Positions 17,166 through 25,521 of a DNA stretch of 64,000 bases are shown piece by piece; the stretch's first letter is position 1, and the number at the start of each line of letters is the position of its first letter. The stretch is from Flavobacterium bernardetii (GTDB lineage: Bacteria; Bacteroidota; Bacteroidia; Flavobacteriales; Flavobacteriaceae). The notes under the pieces are model-generated. The model made no database searches. It was not told the origin of the DNA and worked only from the letters and a program-made list of their open reading frames with translations. Made by a program: the position numbers and the translations under genes. The stretch spans positions 124,001 to 188,000 of the forward strand of contig NZ_JAANOQ010000004.1 of NCBI RefSeq assembly GCF_011305415.1. Reading direction: 5' to 3'.

Positions 17166-17277
17166 GAGCCAAGTAAAAAGTAAAAAGAGCCAAGTAAAAA
17201 GAGCCAAGTAAAAAGTAAAAAGAGCCAAGTAAAAAGTAAAAAGAGCCAAGTAAAAAGTAATAAGAATCAAGTAAAAA
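17166..17277. repeat. Heptad-built tandem array between rhomboid genes
   Basis: 112 nt made of sixteen 7-nt blocks of two kinds, A = GAGCCAA and B = GTAAAAA, ordered ABB AB ABB ABB AB(B-variant GTAATAA) then A-variant GAATCAA and B. The larger unit is therefore 21 nt, with one 14-nt copy. It starts 8 nt after the first rhomboid stop and ends 5 nt before the next ATG. Confidence 0.95.
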
Positions 17278-17282
17278 TAAAC

Positions 17283-18116
17283 ATGAATATTATAAACGAA
17301 ATAAGACAACAATACAAACTTGGAGATGTGCCTCAGAAATTAATTTTTATTAATATTCTAGTATTTCTTTTAAGTATTGTTTTCTTTTTTAAGTTTCGAT
17401 TTGGGATTTTTGATTATCCAACTTGGTTGGCCTTGTCATCGGATTATAAGGAAGCTATTTGGTTTCCGTGGACTTTATTAACGTATAGTTTTTTACATTC
17501 AAGTCCGTTTCACTTACTTTTTAACTTGATTTTTTTATATTTTATAAGTTCGTTGTTTTACACTTATTTTAATACTAGACAATTCTTAACGGTTTACTTT
17601 TTTGGTAGTGTTTTTGCAGGTTTTGTCTACTTATTATATGGTTATTTATTTAATCATGTTAGTTTAATTGTTGGTGCAAGTGGTTCTGTAATGGCGATTT
17701 TTATTGCGGTTGCAGCTTATGCTCCAAATATGACTATAAAACTTCCATTTATTGGTTTTGTAAAAATTTGGCACATTGCAGTTTTTTACATTTTTGTAGA
17801 TTTATTGTATTTGTTATCCGATAATACTGGAGGTCATGTAGCTCATTTATCGGGTAGTTTAGTTGGTTTTGCTTTTGCGATGCTGATGAAAAGAGGAATT
17901 GACATAAGTGCGATTTTTATTTTTAAGAAGAAAAAAAACACTACATTTAAAAAAGTTTATAAAAATAAACCAGAAAAAAAATACCAATCCGTTCGTGTGG
18001 CGGATGTGAATTTCACACAAAGACAAATTGACGAAATACTAGAAAAAATCAGTAAATCTGGTTATGATAGTTTAACAAAAGAGGAAAAAGAATTTCTTTT
18101 TAAAGAAAATAAATAA
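17283..18116 (+). CDS. Rhomboid intramembrane serine protease 2
   Basis: 277-residue rhomboid. The helix 2 motif is FHLLFNLIFLYFISSLF, the nucleophile is in GASGSVMAIF, and the catalytic His is in HVAHLSGSLVGF, so the dyad is intact. Compared with the first rhomboid it lacks the long inter-helix loop and carries a basic cytosolic C-terminal tail (about 215-277, rich in Lys, with an amphipathic helix QRQIDEILEKISKSGYDSL). This tail resembles the C-terminal extension often seen in Bacteroidota rhomboids. The 2-bp spacing to the next gene suggests a shared transcript. Confidence 0.94.
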   Translation: MNIINEIRQQYKLGDVPQKLIFINILVFLLSIVFFFKFRFGIFDYPTWLALSSDYKEAIWFPWTLLTYSFLHSSPFHLLFNLIFLYFISSLFYTYFNTRQFLTVYFFGSVFAGFVYLLYGYLFNHVSLIVGASGSVMAIFIAVAAYAPNMTIKLPFIGFVKIWHIAVFYIFVDLLYLLSDNTGGHVAHLSGSLVGFAFAMLMKRGIDISAIFIFKKKKNTTFKKVYKNKPEKKYQSVRVADVNFTQRQIDEILEKISKSGYDSLTKEEKEFLFKENK

Positions 18117-18118
18117 GC

Positions 18119-19162
18119 GTGTTTAAAGGATTATCTTTCATTTCTAAAACGATGTTGTTTTTCAATGTAGTTCTTGTAATTACTACATTGTTGGCTTATT
18201 TGTTGCCGTTTTTAGCACCGAAATGGTTTCCTTTTTTAAGTGTTTTGACACTGTTTTTACCTTTCTTTTTAGTCTTAAACTTGTTGTTTTTTGTCTATTG
18301 GTTAATTCAACTTAAGAAATACATTTTTGTTTCGGGTTTGGTATTGTTATTAGGAATTACATTTATCAATAAATTTTATAATTTAAAACAAACTGAATTG
18401 CCAAAATCAGATAAAGATTTTACCATTATGAGTTATAATGTGCGTTTGTTTAATAAATTCAAATGGTATCAAAAAGCCAATATTCCCGCTCAAATTTCGC
18501 AATTTGTGGATGATAAAAATCCAGATATTTTGTGTGTTCAAGAATATTCCGATTTAGAAAAAACAAAATTTTCTAATTATAAATACCAACAAATTTTCAA
18601 AGAAGGTAAAAATATTATTGTGGGAAATGCGATTTTTTCCAAATATAAAATCATAGATAAAGGTGTGATTAATTTTCCAAATTCTACTAATAATGCGGTT
18701 TATGCTGATATCATAAAAGATAAAGATACACTTCGAATTTATAGTATGCACTTGCAGTCGATAAAAATTAGTACCGATATTGAAGATGAGGAAATTCAGA
18801 AAATGAATGAATCGAAAACCAAATATATTTTCAGAAAAATTAGCGAAGCGTTTACCAAACAACAAGAACAGGCTTTGCTGTTAAAGGCTCATTACAGTGA
18901 ATGTAAGTACAAAAAAATTATTTGTGGCGATATGAATAATAGCGCATTTTCTTTTGTGTACAGAACCATAAAAGGATCGATGCAAGACACTTTTGAAACT
19001 AGCGGTTCTGGATTTGGGAAAACGTATAATTTTAAATATTATCCAGCGCGAATTGATTATATTTTTGCAGATAAAACCATTCAAGTTAAAAGCTTTGAAA
19101 CCTTAAATGATTTTTATAATAGTGATCATTTTCCTTTAATTTCTAGGTTAGAAATTAAATAG
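18119..19162 (+). CDS. Membrane-anchored endonuclease/exonuclease/phosphatase-fold protein
   Basis: 347 residues with two or three N-terminal membrane helices (about 10-85) and a DNase I/synaptojanin-like domain (about 95-347). Catalytic motifs are MSYNVRLFN, ILCVQEYSD, CGDMNNSAFSFVYR and the terminal NSDHFPLISRLEI, so the metal and general-base residues are present. Substrates in this superfamily are nucleic acids, phosphoesters or phospholipids; with a membrane anchor a phosphodiester lipid is possible but unproven. The GTG at 18119 is chosen as start because it lies 2 bp after the rhomboid stop and the hydrophobic N-terminus begins there. Confidence 0.87.
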   Translation: MFKGLSFISKTMLFFNVVLVITTLLAYLLPFLAPKWFPFLSVLTLFLPFFLVLNLLFFVYWLIQLKKYIFVSGLVLLLGITFINKFYNLKQTELPKSDKDFTIMSYNVRLFNKFKWYQKANIPAQISQFVDDKNPDILCVQEYSDLEKTKFSNYKYQQIFKEGKNIIVGNAIFSKYKIIDKGVINFPNSTNNAVYADIIKDKDTLRIYSMHLQSIKISTDIEDEEIQKMNESKTKYIFRKISEAFTKQQEQALLLKAHYSECKYKKIICGDMNNSAFSFVYRTIKGSMQDTFETSGSGFGKTYNFKYYPARIDYIFADKTIQVKSFETLNDFYNSDHFPLISRLEIK

Positions 19163-19210
19163 TTTTTTTACCACATAGTTTAAGATTTAAATCTATGTAG
19201 TTAAATTTTT

Positions 19211-19777
19211 TTAAATAATATCCAAATCATATTTATTTAAAAGTCCGCTTAAGTTATCATTCGAAAACTTCGTTTTAACTAATTTGTTGTTTTCTGGATG
19301 GATAGAAAAATGAATAGCAGTCGTAAAATCAGTTTTTTCTAAGTTAGTGTTTTCGAAAATAGATTTCGATAAATCACAAGAATCAAATTTTACGGAAGTT
19401 AAGTTGCAACTTGAAAAATCAACATCTATAATTTTTGAATTACTGAATTTCGAATTTTTTAAATTCATTTTGAAAAACGAGCAGACTTGTAATACACATG
19501 ATTCAAAAGAAACTTCAAACAAAAAATCATTACAATATTCAAATTGCATTCCTAATAATGTGCATTCTTGAAAGAAAACTTCTTTAAATGAAGTGTTGCT
19601 AATCATAGGCGATTCAAAGTTGCAATTGATGAATTCGCAATTTATAAATGCACTTTTAGAAAGTGTAGTTCTACTAAAATTAGAAGAATTAAAAATACAA
19701 GTATCATATTCACCCGTTTCAAATGGTTCGTTTGAATAATTAACTTTGTCGAAAGTGGAATCTATTATTAGTTTCAT
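19211..19777 (-). CDS. Pentapeptide-repeat protein
   Basis: 188 residues with a cryptic five-residue periodicity of Phe/Leu at the centre position (for example FINCEFINCNFESPMISNTSF and DFSSCNLTSVKFDSCDL), predicting a right-handed quadrilateral beta helix. Qnr-type gyrase protectors and McbG have this fold and size, but the fold alone does not show gyrase binding. It is rich in Ser, Asn and Cys. It is convergent with the plus-strand mutL-rhomboid cluster. A 29-bp perfect inverted repeat lies 32 bp upstream of its start. Confidence 0.85.
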   Translation of the reverse strand: MKLIIDSTFDKVNYSNEPFETGEYDTCIFNSSNFSRTTLSKSAFINCEFINCNFESPMISNTSFKEVFFQECTLLGMQFEYCNDFLFEVSFESCVLQVCSFFKMNLKNSKFSNSKIIDVDFSSCNLTSVKFDSCDLSKSIFENTNLEKTDFTTAIHFSIHPENNKLVKTKFSNDNLSGLLNKYDLDII

Positions 19778-19808
19778 ACAAAAAAAAATCAGTAAAGAGA
19801 TACAAAAC

Positions 19809-19877
19809 TTGTCAATCTGAACTTGTTTCAGATTCTAAAGAATTTGAATAGAATCTGAAACAAGTTCAGATTGACAA
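19809..19877. repeat. 29-bp perfect inverted repeat
   Basis: The arm 19809-19837 (starting TTGTCAATCTGAACTTG) is perfectly complementary to 19849-19877, with an 11-nt loop AAGAATTTGAA. It lies between two minus-strand genes. No T-run follows on the minus strand, so it is not a standard terminator; it may be a REP-like palindrome. Confidence 0.9.
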
Positions 19878-19887
19878 AAACTTCATA

Positions 19888-20604
19888 TTATTTTTCTTCA
19901 GTTGATTTTCGTTCTTTAATCCATTCGTTCAAACGTTTACCGTATTTAGATTTGGCAACTTTTGGATCTAATGTTTTACTAATCGTATCTAATAATTTTA
20001 AATTCGCATCTGGAATTTCAGTTAAAGTGATATAAGGTGAAACTTCATACTTCGGATTTACTAATGCAAAATTAGCTGTGTATAAATATTTTCTAACCGT
20101 TAATTTATCACGTTTGTTGTTGATTTCTTCTGTAATTGCAGCGTTTTTTATAACGTTATTTTTGATTTCTTTCGCTAATAAAACTAAATTTTCATCATTT
20201 AAATTCGTTTTAATTTTTAAGTATTTTTCATATACTTTTTGATTTTCAGAACCAGAAATTTTGGCATTAGCATAAAATCCTTGTAAAGTAGTTTCAATTT
20301 TCATTTTACCAGGTTCAGCAAAAAAGTGAATGCTATTATCAATAGATTCAGTTGTTCCACGATCTAAAGATAAAAATAACATTTGAGGTTCTTCAATTTG
20401 AAATTTGGTTTCGAAATTAGATTCACCAGAAATTATAATACTATCAATGATAACTAAATTGGTGTCTTTAAGTTGTTGAATGTATAATTTCCCTTGTTTT
20501 AAACCTTCCACGTTTCCTGTTAATTCCACGTTTCCTGTTTTATTGTCCGATTTGCTACAAGCAACTAATAATGTTATAATTACTATTGTAAATATTTTTT
20601 TCAT
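19888..20604 (-). CDS. DUF4369-domain lipoprotein
   Basis: 238 residues with a lipoprotein signal (lipobox LLVACSKS). The N-terminal domain of about 100 residues has the DUF4369 pattern: VELTGNVEGLKQGKLYIQQL followed by DSIIISGESNFETKFQIEEPQML. In larger relatives this domain precedes a thioredoxin-like domain; here the C-terminal half is helical with no CxxC, so it is the thioredoxin-less form. It probably sits in the periplasm or outer membrane. A short internal repeat GNVELTGNVEG is present near residue 25. It is the last gene before the palindrome at 19.8 kb and is separated from the M61 gene by a strong terminator. Confidence 0.82.
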   Translation of the reverse strand: MKKIFTIVIITLLVACSKSDNKTGNVELTGNVEGLKQGKLYIQQLKDTNLVIIDSIIISGESNFETKFQIEEPQMLFLSLDRGTTESIDNSIHFFAEPGKMKIETTLQGFYANAKISGSENQKVYEKYLKIKTNLNDENLVLLAKEIKNNVIKNAAITEEINNKRDKLTVRKYLYTANFALVNPKYEVSPYITLTEIPDANLKLLDTISKTLDPKVAKSKYGKRLNEWIKERKSTEEK

Positions 20605-20644
20605 CTAAATGTATTTCGTTTTTAAGAACTGCAAAGAAAATAAA

Positions 20645-20678
20645 AAAATCCTCAAATTAATAGTAATTTGAGGATTTT
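20645..20678 (-). terminator. Terminator of the M61 peptidase gene
   Basis: 15-bp perfect stem (20645-20659 with 20664-20678), 4-nt loop ATAG; the A-run at 20642-20648 gives a U-tract on the minus strand. Confidence 0.88.
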
Positions 20679-20703
20679 ATATTTTTAAATAATTGAATTT
20701 TGA

Positions 20704-22575
20704 TTAGCCTTTTAACCAAGCATTTTTAACAGCTTCTTTTGTTTTATCAGTAGCCATAAATCCAGCTTTTATTTCTTTAGGTAAAACAATTTTTCCAGTT
20801 AGAGTTAGGTCTTTACCATCTCTTTTTACTTTTACTGTAATGTTATCACCTTCTTTCCAAGATTCACTTGACATAATCAAATCGTAAATATTGTCTAAGT
20901 TATATTCTGTATTGTTAAAAGCTAACAAAGCATCGTTACCTTTAATTCCTAAGCTTGTCATAAAAACGTTATTACTAACATCTTCTAAAGCTTTAATTTG
21001 TTTCGTACTTTGATCAACAGTAATTAAAGGAATTCTTCCGTCTTTTAAGAAAGGATTTCCAGAAACTGAAGTTTTTGCTTTTATAACTCCCATTTTTGCG
21101 AAATACTCATCATAAGGAATTGGTGTTTCACCAGCCACATATTTAGTTAAGAATTCACCAATTTGAGGATAGGTAATTCTTGTGATAGTTGCGAATAAAT
21201 CTTCATCATTAAACGGTTTGTTACTTCCGAATTCGTTAGATAAATCTTGCATTAAACTTAGAATTCCTCTTTGCCCGTTACTTAATTCTCTCATTTGAAT
21301 GTCAATACACATCGCAATTAAAGCACCTTTTTGATATACGTTTAAGTATTGGTCTTTGTAAGGTTGTTGTAAAACGTTTTTACTCATTTTTGTAAAACTC
21401 ATTTTATCGTTCATGGCATTTGCTTCATCAATTTTTCCAGCCATTCTTTTGTAGAAATCTTCTTCAGAAATTAAGCCCTGATTCACTTGGAAAAGGTTTG
21501 CGAAATATTCTGTAATTCCTTCATACATCCATAAATGTTCAGACATTTGAGGTTTGTTGAAATCGAAATAATGAATTTCTCTTGAATGTACACTTAAAGG
21601 TGTTACAATATGGAAAAATTCGTGAGAAATAACATCTTTTAATTGTTCTTTTAATGCTTCTAAAGGCATCATTTCTGGCATAACCATAGTGGTAGAAGTC
21701 ATGTGTTCTAATGCGCCAAAACCTTTTGCGTCTTTAGTTTTCATGTCAGATAAATACAATAAAACAGTATATTTTTTGTTAGCATTAAATTTTCCTAGGA
21801 ATTTTTTTTGCGCACGCATAAATTTTTCTGTTTCCTCAGTTAAATCAGCTGCTTTAAATTTTCCAGTTGGCGAATAAACACTAATTACAATATCCATCCC
21901 TTCCACATTAAACTGCGTATAATCTGGTTTAGAATACATCATTGGATGATCCACCAATTCTGCATATCTTGTAGCATTGTAAACGTCAATTTCATTACTT
22001 GGGTTCGTATCAATTAAAGATGTTGCTCCCCATAATGTTGCCGGATGCTTTACTTCAACAGTATAAGGAATTTCAGATTTTCCTTCAAAATAACCTATGA
22101 AACCATGTGTGTTTAACATGAAATTTTCTCCTGCTTTGATATTTGTTCCTGCTGGTGAGAAAATATCTTCGCTTTCGCCAAATCCTGCTCCGCCTTCTGT
22201 GTCGTAGGTGTCATTTACATTATACGTTACTTTGGCTAATTTTGTAGCATTGTAAATAGTATAAGAGTTTTCATCCATTTTTGCAATTTTCAATGGATTT
22301 CCTTTAGCATCAAAAGCTTTTACATTTTCTACAAATCTTCCATAATTATCTTCTGAATACGTTCCTGGAACAATTTTAGGGATGTTGAAAGTGGTAGTTT
22401 CTGTAGTTATTGTTGGATTTGTAATTGTAACTTTTACTTTATCGTCGATTACATTTACCAAATCGATACTTACGGCAACATTGTTTTTTGTTGTATTTGT
22501 TGCAGAAGTAACGTTTGAAGTTTTACAACTCATTAAGAAAATTGCGCAACTTAGTGTGATTAATACTTTTTTCAT
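20704..22575 (-). CDS. Peptidase M61 family lipoprotein
   Basis: Zinc aminopeptidase of the glycyl-aminopeptidase family, 623 residues, exported as a lipoprotein (lipobox IFLMSCKTS). An N-terminal beta domain (about 35-215) leads to the gluzincin domain with His318-Glu319-x-x-His322 in ISHEFFHIVTPL and the third ligand Glu in MYEGITEYFA (about 352). A C-terminal PDZ-like domain (about 520-610) has MTSLGIKGNDALLAFNN and the loop DNITVKVKRDGK. The catalytic set is complete. It acts in the periplasm or at the outer membrane on N-terminal glycine or alanine peptides, by family. Confidence 0.92.
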   Translation of the reverse strand: MKKVLITLSCAIFLMSCKTSNVTSATNTTKNNVAVSIDLVNVIDDKVKVTITNPTITTETTTFNIPKIVPGTYSEDNYGRFVENVKAFDAKGNPLKIAKMDENSYTIYNATKLAKVTYNVNDTYDTEGGAGFGESEDIFSPAGTNIKAGENFMLNTHGFIGYFEGKSEIPYTVEVKHPATLWGATSLIDTNPSNEIDVYNATRYAELVDHPMMYSKPDYTQFNVEGMDIVISVYSPTGKFKAADLTEETEKFMRAQKKFLGKFNANKKYTVLLYLSDMKTKDAKGFGALEHMTSTTMVMPEMMPLEALKEQLKDVISHEFFHIVTPLSVHSREIHYFDFNKPQMSEHLWMYEGITEYFANLFQVNQGLISEEDFYKRMAGKIDEANAMNDKMSFTKMSKNVLQQPYKDQYLNVYQKGALIAMCIDIQMRELSNGQRGILSLMQDLSNEFGSNKPFNDEDLFATITRITYPQIGEFLTKYVAGETPIPYDEYFAKMGVIKAKTSVSGNPFLKDGRIPLITVDQSTKQIKALEDVSNNVFMTSLGIKGNDALLAFNNTEYNLDNIYDLIMSSESWKEGDNITVKVKRDGKDLTLTGKIVLPKEIKAGFMATDKTKEAVKNAWLKG

Positions 22576-22626
22576 TTTGACTATTATTTTTTCAATTGAT
22601 TAGTGTAAGGTTATTTAAAATTGTTA

Positions 22627-22657
22627 CAAAAAAAATCCCGAATTTATTTTCGGGATT
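22627..22657 (-). terminator. Terminator of DUF2805 gene
   Basis: Stem AATCCCGAA (22634-22642) with TTCGGGATT (22649-22657); the upstream A-run gives a U-tract on the minus strand. Confidence 0.8.
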
Positions 22658-22662
22658 CATTT

Positions 22663-22944
22663 TTAATCTAATTTATTTTTAAAATAGTATTTACTATCTA
22701 AGTCGTCATCTTCAATATCATTTTGTTTCATCACTTTGGGTTTGGGTTTTCCAGCCGCAACTTTCTTTTTCCAAAGTTCAAAATTGTCTTTGGAAAGTTT
22801 TTTGCGCATAATTTCGGTAACTTCACTTTCCGTTAGGCCAAATTCTTCTTTAATTACTTCAAAAGGTTTTTTTTCCTCCTGAGCCATGCTGATTACGCGT
22901 TCTGTTTCTTCGTAACTTAGTTCAATCTTTTTACTTTTTCTCAT
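22663..22944 (-). CDS. DUF2805 / TIGR03643 family protein
   Basis: 93-residue basic protein. The sequence ELSYEETERVISMAQEEKKPFEVIKEEFGLTES (positions about 8-40) reads as a predicted helix-turn-helix-like unit followed by the conserved IMRKKLS and FELWKKKV. I recognise this as the TIGR03643/DUF2805 family, found widely in marine Bacteroidota and Gammaproteobacteria, with unknown function. No membrane segment or signal is present. It lies 100 bp downstream of the AlkB-like gene and ahead of a clear terminator. A nucleic-acid role is possible given the charge pattern but not shown. Confidence 0.85.
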   Translation of the reverse strand: MRKSKKIELSYEETERVISMAQEEKKPFEVIKEEFGLTESEVTEIMRKKLSKDNFELWKKKVAAGKPKPKVMKQNDIEDDDLDSKYYFKNKLD

Positions 22945-23044
22945 TAGTGAAAAGCATAATTTATGGGTTATAATTTTTTGTTATCAAATGATGGACCAAT
23001 ATTAATAAAAAAAAATATTTTGTAGCCAAAAAATGTGTGTTTTT

Positions 23045-23647
23045 TTAAATAATTTTTCGAAAAGTCAGATTTATCCTCTGATTTTTAGGTTTTGATGCTT
23101 TCGGAATCTGATGTTTATAGTGAATTTGAGCTCCTTTTTTCATAACTAATAAACTTCCATGTTGTAAAGTTATAGATTGTTTGGCCTCTTTATTTGTGTT
23201 ATGTTTGATTTGAAAGATACGTTCTTCACCCAAACTTAAAGAAGCAATAATAGGATCACGACCTAATTCCTTTTCATTGTCAGCATGCCAACCATTACTA
23301 TCTTTTTCGTTTCGATATAAATTAAGTAACACAGTTGTGAAATTTTCATTTATAGTGTTTTCGATTTCCTCTTTAATGAAGGTCAAAGTACTGTTAAAAT
23401 GATGTGGATGCATCACAATGTTAGAATAACCATAGGATTTTCCCTCGTTTCCGTATAAAGAAGTTAGTCTAGGTTGCAAAATTTTCTTACCGAAAATGGT
23501 AATTTCATCATGTTGCCAAGGTGTTTCATTTAGTAAAATTTCGAAAAATAAATCGGCTTTTTCCTTCGAGAAAAAATTCGGATAATAAATAAACTCGGCA
23601 TCGGGTAAATTTAAAAGTATGGGTTCTTCGGGAAATAAATTAAACAT
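23045..23647 (-). CDS. AlkB-like 2OG-Fe(II) dioxygenase
   Basis: Oxidative DNA/RNA dealkylase of 200 residues, using Fe(II) and 2-oxoglutarate. The jelly-roll core has the iron ligands His121 and Asp123 in NGWHADNE, the distal His at about 179 in YKHQIPK, and the 2OG-binding Arg in RINLTFR (191 or 197). The nucleotide-recognition lid includes LTSLYGNEGKSYGYS. This most resembles the ALKBH2/3-type subgroup common in Bacteroidota. The ATG follows directly on the T-run of the aquaporin terminator, with no spacer for a normal leader. Confidence 0.93.
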   Translation of the reverse strand: MFNLFPEEPILLNLPDAEFIYYPNFFSKEKADLFFEILLNETPWQHDEITIFGKKILQPRLTSLYGNEGKSYGYSNIVMHPHHFNSTLTFIKEEIENTINENFTTVLLNLYRNEKDSNGWHADNEKELGRDPIIASLSLGEERIFQIKHNTNKEAKQSITLQHGSLLVMKKGAQIHYKHQIPKASKPKNQRINLTFRKII

Positions 23648-23674
23648 AAAAAAAGCGATGAAAGTTTCACCGCT
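23648..23674 (-). terminator. Terminator of aqpZ abutting the alkB-like start
   Basis: Minus-strand stem AGCGGTGAAA with TTTCATCGCT (one mismatch) followed by seven T. The T-run ends immediately at the ATG of the dioxygenase gene at 23647. Confidence 0.7.
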
Positions 23675-23696
23675 AATTTATTTATTATTTGTTAGA

Positions 23697-24398
23697 TTAT
23701 GATTTATCTTGAAGTAAATTTTTATAAATAAAACCAGCAACAATCGCTCCTAAAATAGGTGCTGCCCAAAATAACCAAACTTGTGAAAGTGGTTCTCCAC
23801 CAGCAAACACTGCTTGAGATAAAGAACGTGCTGGGTTTACAGAAGTATTAGTAATCGGAATGCTAATTAAATGAATTAAGGTTAAGCCTAATCCAATGGC
23901 AACTCCAGCGAATTTTCCATTTGCTAATTTGTCTGTCGCGCCTAAAATGATCAATAAGAAAAATAGAGTTAGTACAAATTCTGCTGTAAAAGCAGCCGTC
24001 ATGGAATAACCTTGAGGTGAAAAAGCATCAAAACCATTCGAAGCAAACGCACCAGCCTTAGTGTTATCAATTGCAAAGCCATCTTTTCCAGATAAAATAA
24101 AGAATAAAGTCCCTGCAGCAGCAATAGCACCTACACATTGTGAAAGGATATATGGTAAAATGTCTTTGGCTTCAAATCTTCCGCCAGCCCATAAACCTAA
24201 AGTTACAGCTGGATTAAAATGGCCACCAGAAATATGTCCAACTGCATAAGCCATGGTTAAAACCGTTAATCCAAATGCCAATGAAACACCTGCGAAACCA
24301 ATGCCTAAATCGGGAATTCCGGCTGCAAATAAGGCGCTACCACAACCTCCAAAAACAAGCCAATACGTTCCGAAAAATTCTGCTAATAATTTTCTCAT
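23697..24398 (-). CDS. aqpZ: Aquaporin Z
   Basis: Six-helix water channel of 233 residues in the inner membrane. The two NPA half-helices are [11 protein letters not shown] (about 58-68) and [11 protein letters not shown]. The selectivity filter looks like AqpZ rather than a glycerol channel: a conserved stretch [21 protein letters not shown] contains the His and Thr before the Arg, and no glycerol-type Gly/Trp substitution is seen. The N-terminus [20 protein letters not shown] is typical. It is probably monocistronic with its own terminator. Confidence 0.96.
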   Translation of the reverse strand: MRKLLAEFFGTYWLVFGGCGSALFAAGIPDLGIGFAGVSLAFGLTVLTMAYAVGHISGGHFNPAVTLGLWAGGRFEAKDILPYILSQCVGAIAAAGTLFFILSGKDGFAIDNTKAGAFASNGFDAFSPQGYSMTAAFTAEFVLTLFFLLIILGATDKLANGKFAGVAIGLGLTLIHLISIPITNTSVNPARSLSQAVFAGGEPLSQVWLFWAAPILGAIVAGFIYKNLLQDKS

Positions 24399-24505
24399 AG
24401 TAAATAGTTTAATTTTACAAAAATGTAAAATGGTTAGTAGTACTAAAATACTTAAAAAAATAACCAGAATTAATTCTTTGAAAATAAACTTATTAACAAG
24501 AAAAA

Positions 24506-25402
24506 TTAGATTTTCTTTTTAGAAAAGTTAATGTTCATAATTACAATGGCCAATATAATTAACAAAATACCAAACCATTGCCAGATTACAACTTCTTCTT
24601 TTAAAATTAAATAAGCCATCATTACTGAAACAGGTAATTCTAATGAAGCTACAATACTTCCTAATCCTAATCCTGTTTTTGGGAAACCAGCGTTTAGTAA
24701 CATTGGTGGAATTATAGTCCCGAAAAGTGCTAAAAATAAGCCATAATTTTTGAAAATATCAAGGTTTAAAGCTCCAACTTGTGTAAAAGCTGAGAAAGCA
24801 AATACAATTACTGCACCACCCAAAAGCATGTATAGACTTCTTTGTGCAGAAGAAATACCTAATGCGACTTTGTTAGCAGTAAACATAGTTGTAGTGAAAG
24901 AAGCAGCGGCTAAAATTCCCCAGAAAATGCCTCTCCAATCTAATTTGATGTTGAATTCATATAATTTAGTGGCTAAGAAAGTTCCAAAAAGCACAATAAG
25001 TACAGAAACTATTTTTTGTGTAGAAGGTAATTTTTTATCTAAAAACCATTCTAATAAAACGCCCATCCAAACGGTTTGCATTAATAAAACAATTGCAATT
25101 GAAACATCAATATATCGTACACATAAATAGTAAAATACACTTGTCATTCCTAATGAAGTACCAGCAATCATTAATTGAGTGATGTTTTTCGTACTGGCTT
25201 GAACTGCTTTTTCTTTGTTATTGAATTTTTGGAATAAATTAATGATTAACACACCAATTATTCCATATATAAACTGTGATGAAGTTACTTCAGCTGTTGT
25301 AAACCCATCTTTATAAGCCAATTTCACAAAAGTAGCTAACATTCCGTAGCTCGTTGCACCTAAGGCAACTAAAAAAACTCCTTTTAATATATCATTTCTC
25401 AT
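24506..25402 (-). CDS. EamA/DMT family transporter
   Basis: 298-residue inner-membrane protein with ten predicted helices arranged as two EamA repeats (about 5-135 and 150-290). Typical features are [16 protein letters not shown] in helix 1 and the second-repeat sequence [15 protein letters not shown]. Substrates of this drug/metabolite superfamily are varied and cannot be read here. I start at the ATG at 25402 ([12 protein letters not shown]); an ATG nine bases upstream would add MRK and is also possible. It is divergent from the histidine kinase gene. Confidence 0.87.
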   Translation of the reverse strand: MRNDILKGVFLVALGATSYGMLATFVKLAYKDGFTTAEVTSSQFIYGIIGVLIINLFQKFNNKEKAVQASTKNITQLMIAGTSLGMTSVFYYLCVRYIDVSIAIVLLMQTVWMGVLLEWFLDKKLPSTQKIVSVLIVLFGTFLATKLYEFNIKLDWRGIFWGILAAASFTTTMFTANKVALGISSAQRSLYMLLGGAVIVFAFSAFTQVGALNLDIFKNYGLFLALFGTIIPPMLLNAGFPKTGLGLGSIVASLELPVSVMMAYLILKEEVVIWQWFGILLIILAIVIMNINFSKKKI

Positions 25403-25486
25403 CTTTCTCATTTTATAAAAAGCCGACAAAGATATGATATTAAATGTTTTTACATACTCAATATGTTTATAATAAAATAAATTAGT

Positions 25487-25494
25487 TATTTTTG
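25487..25494 (+). promoter_or_regulatory. -7 box of histidine kinase gene
   Basis: TATTTTTG fits TAnnTTTG, 27 nt before the ATG at 25522. An in-frame TTG at 25492 lies within the box and is not used as a start. Confidence 0.5.
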
Positions 25495-25521
25495 TTTGTT
25501 CCTAAATACTCATTTGATATC

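Noticed and set aside
17166..17277. Possible CRISPR array
   Set aside because: Units are contiguous 7-nt blocks with no unique spacers, and no cas gene is present.
19163..19210. Possible terminator between the EEP protein and pentapeptide genes
   Set aside because: Only a 6-bp ACATAG/CTATGT stem; too weak to call.
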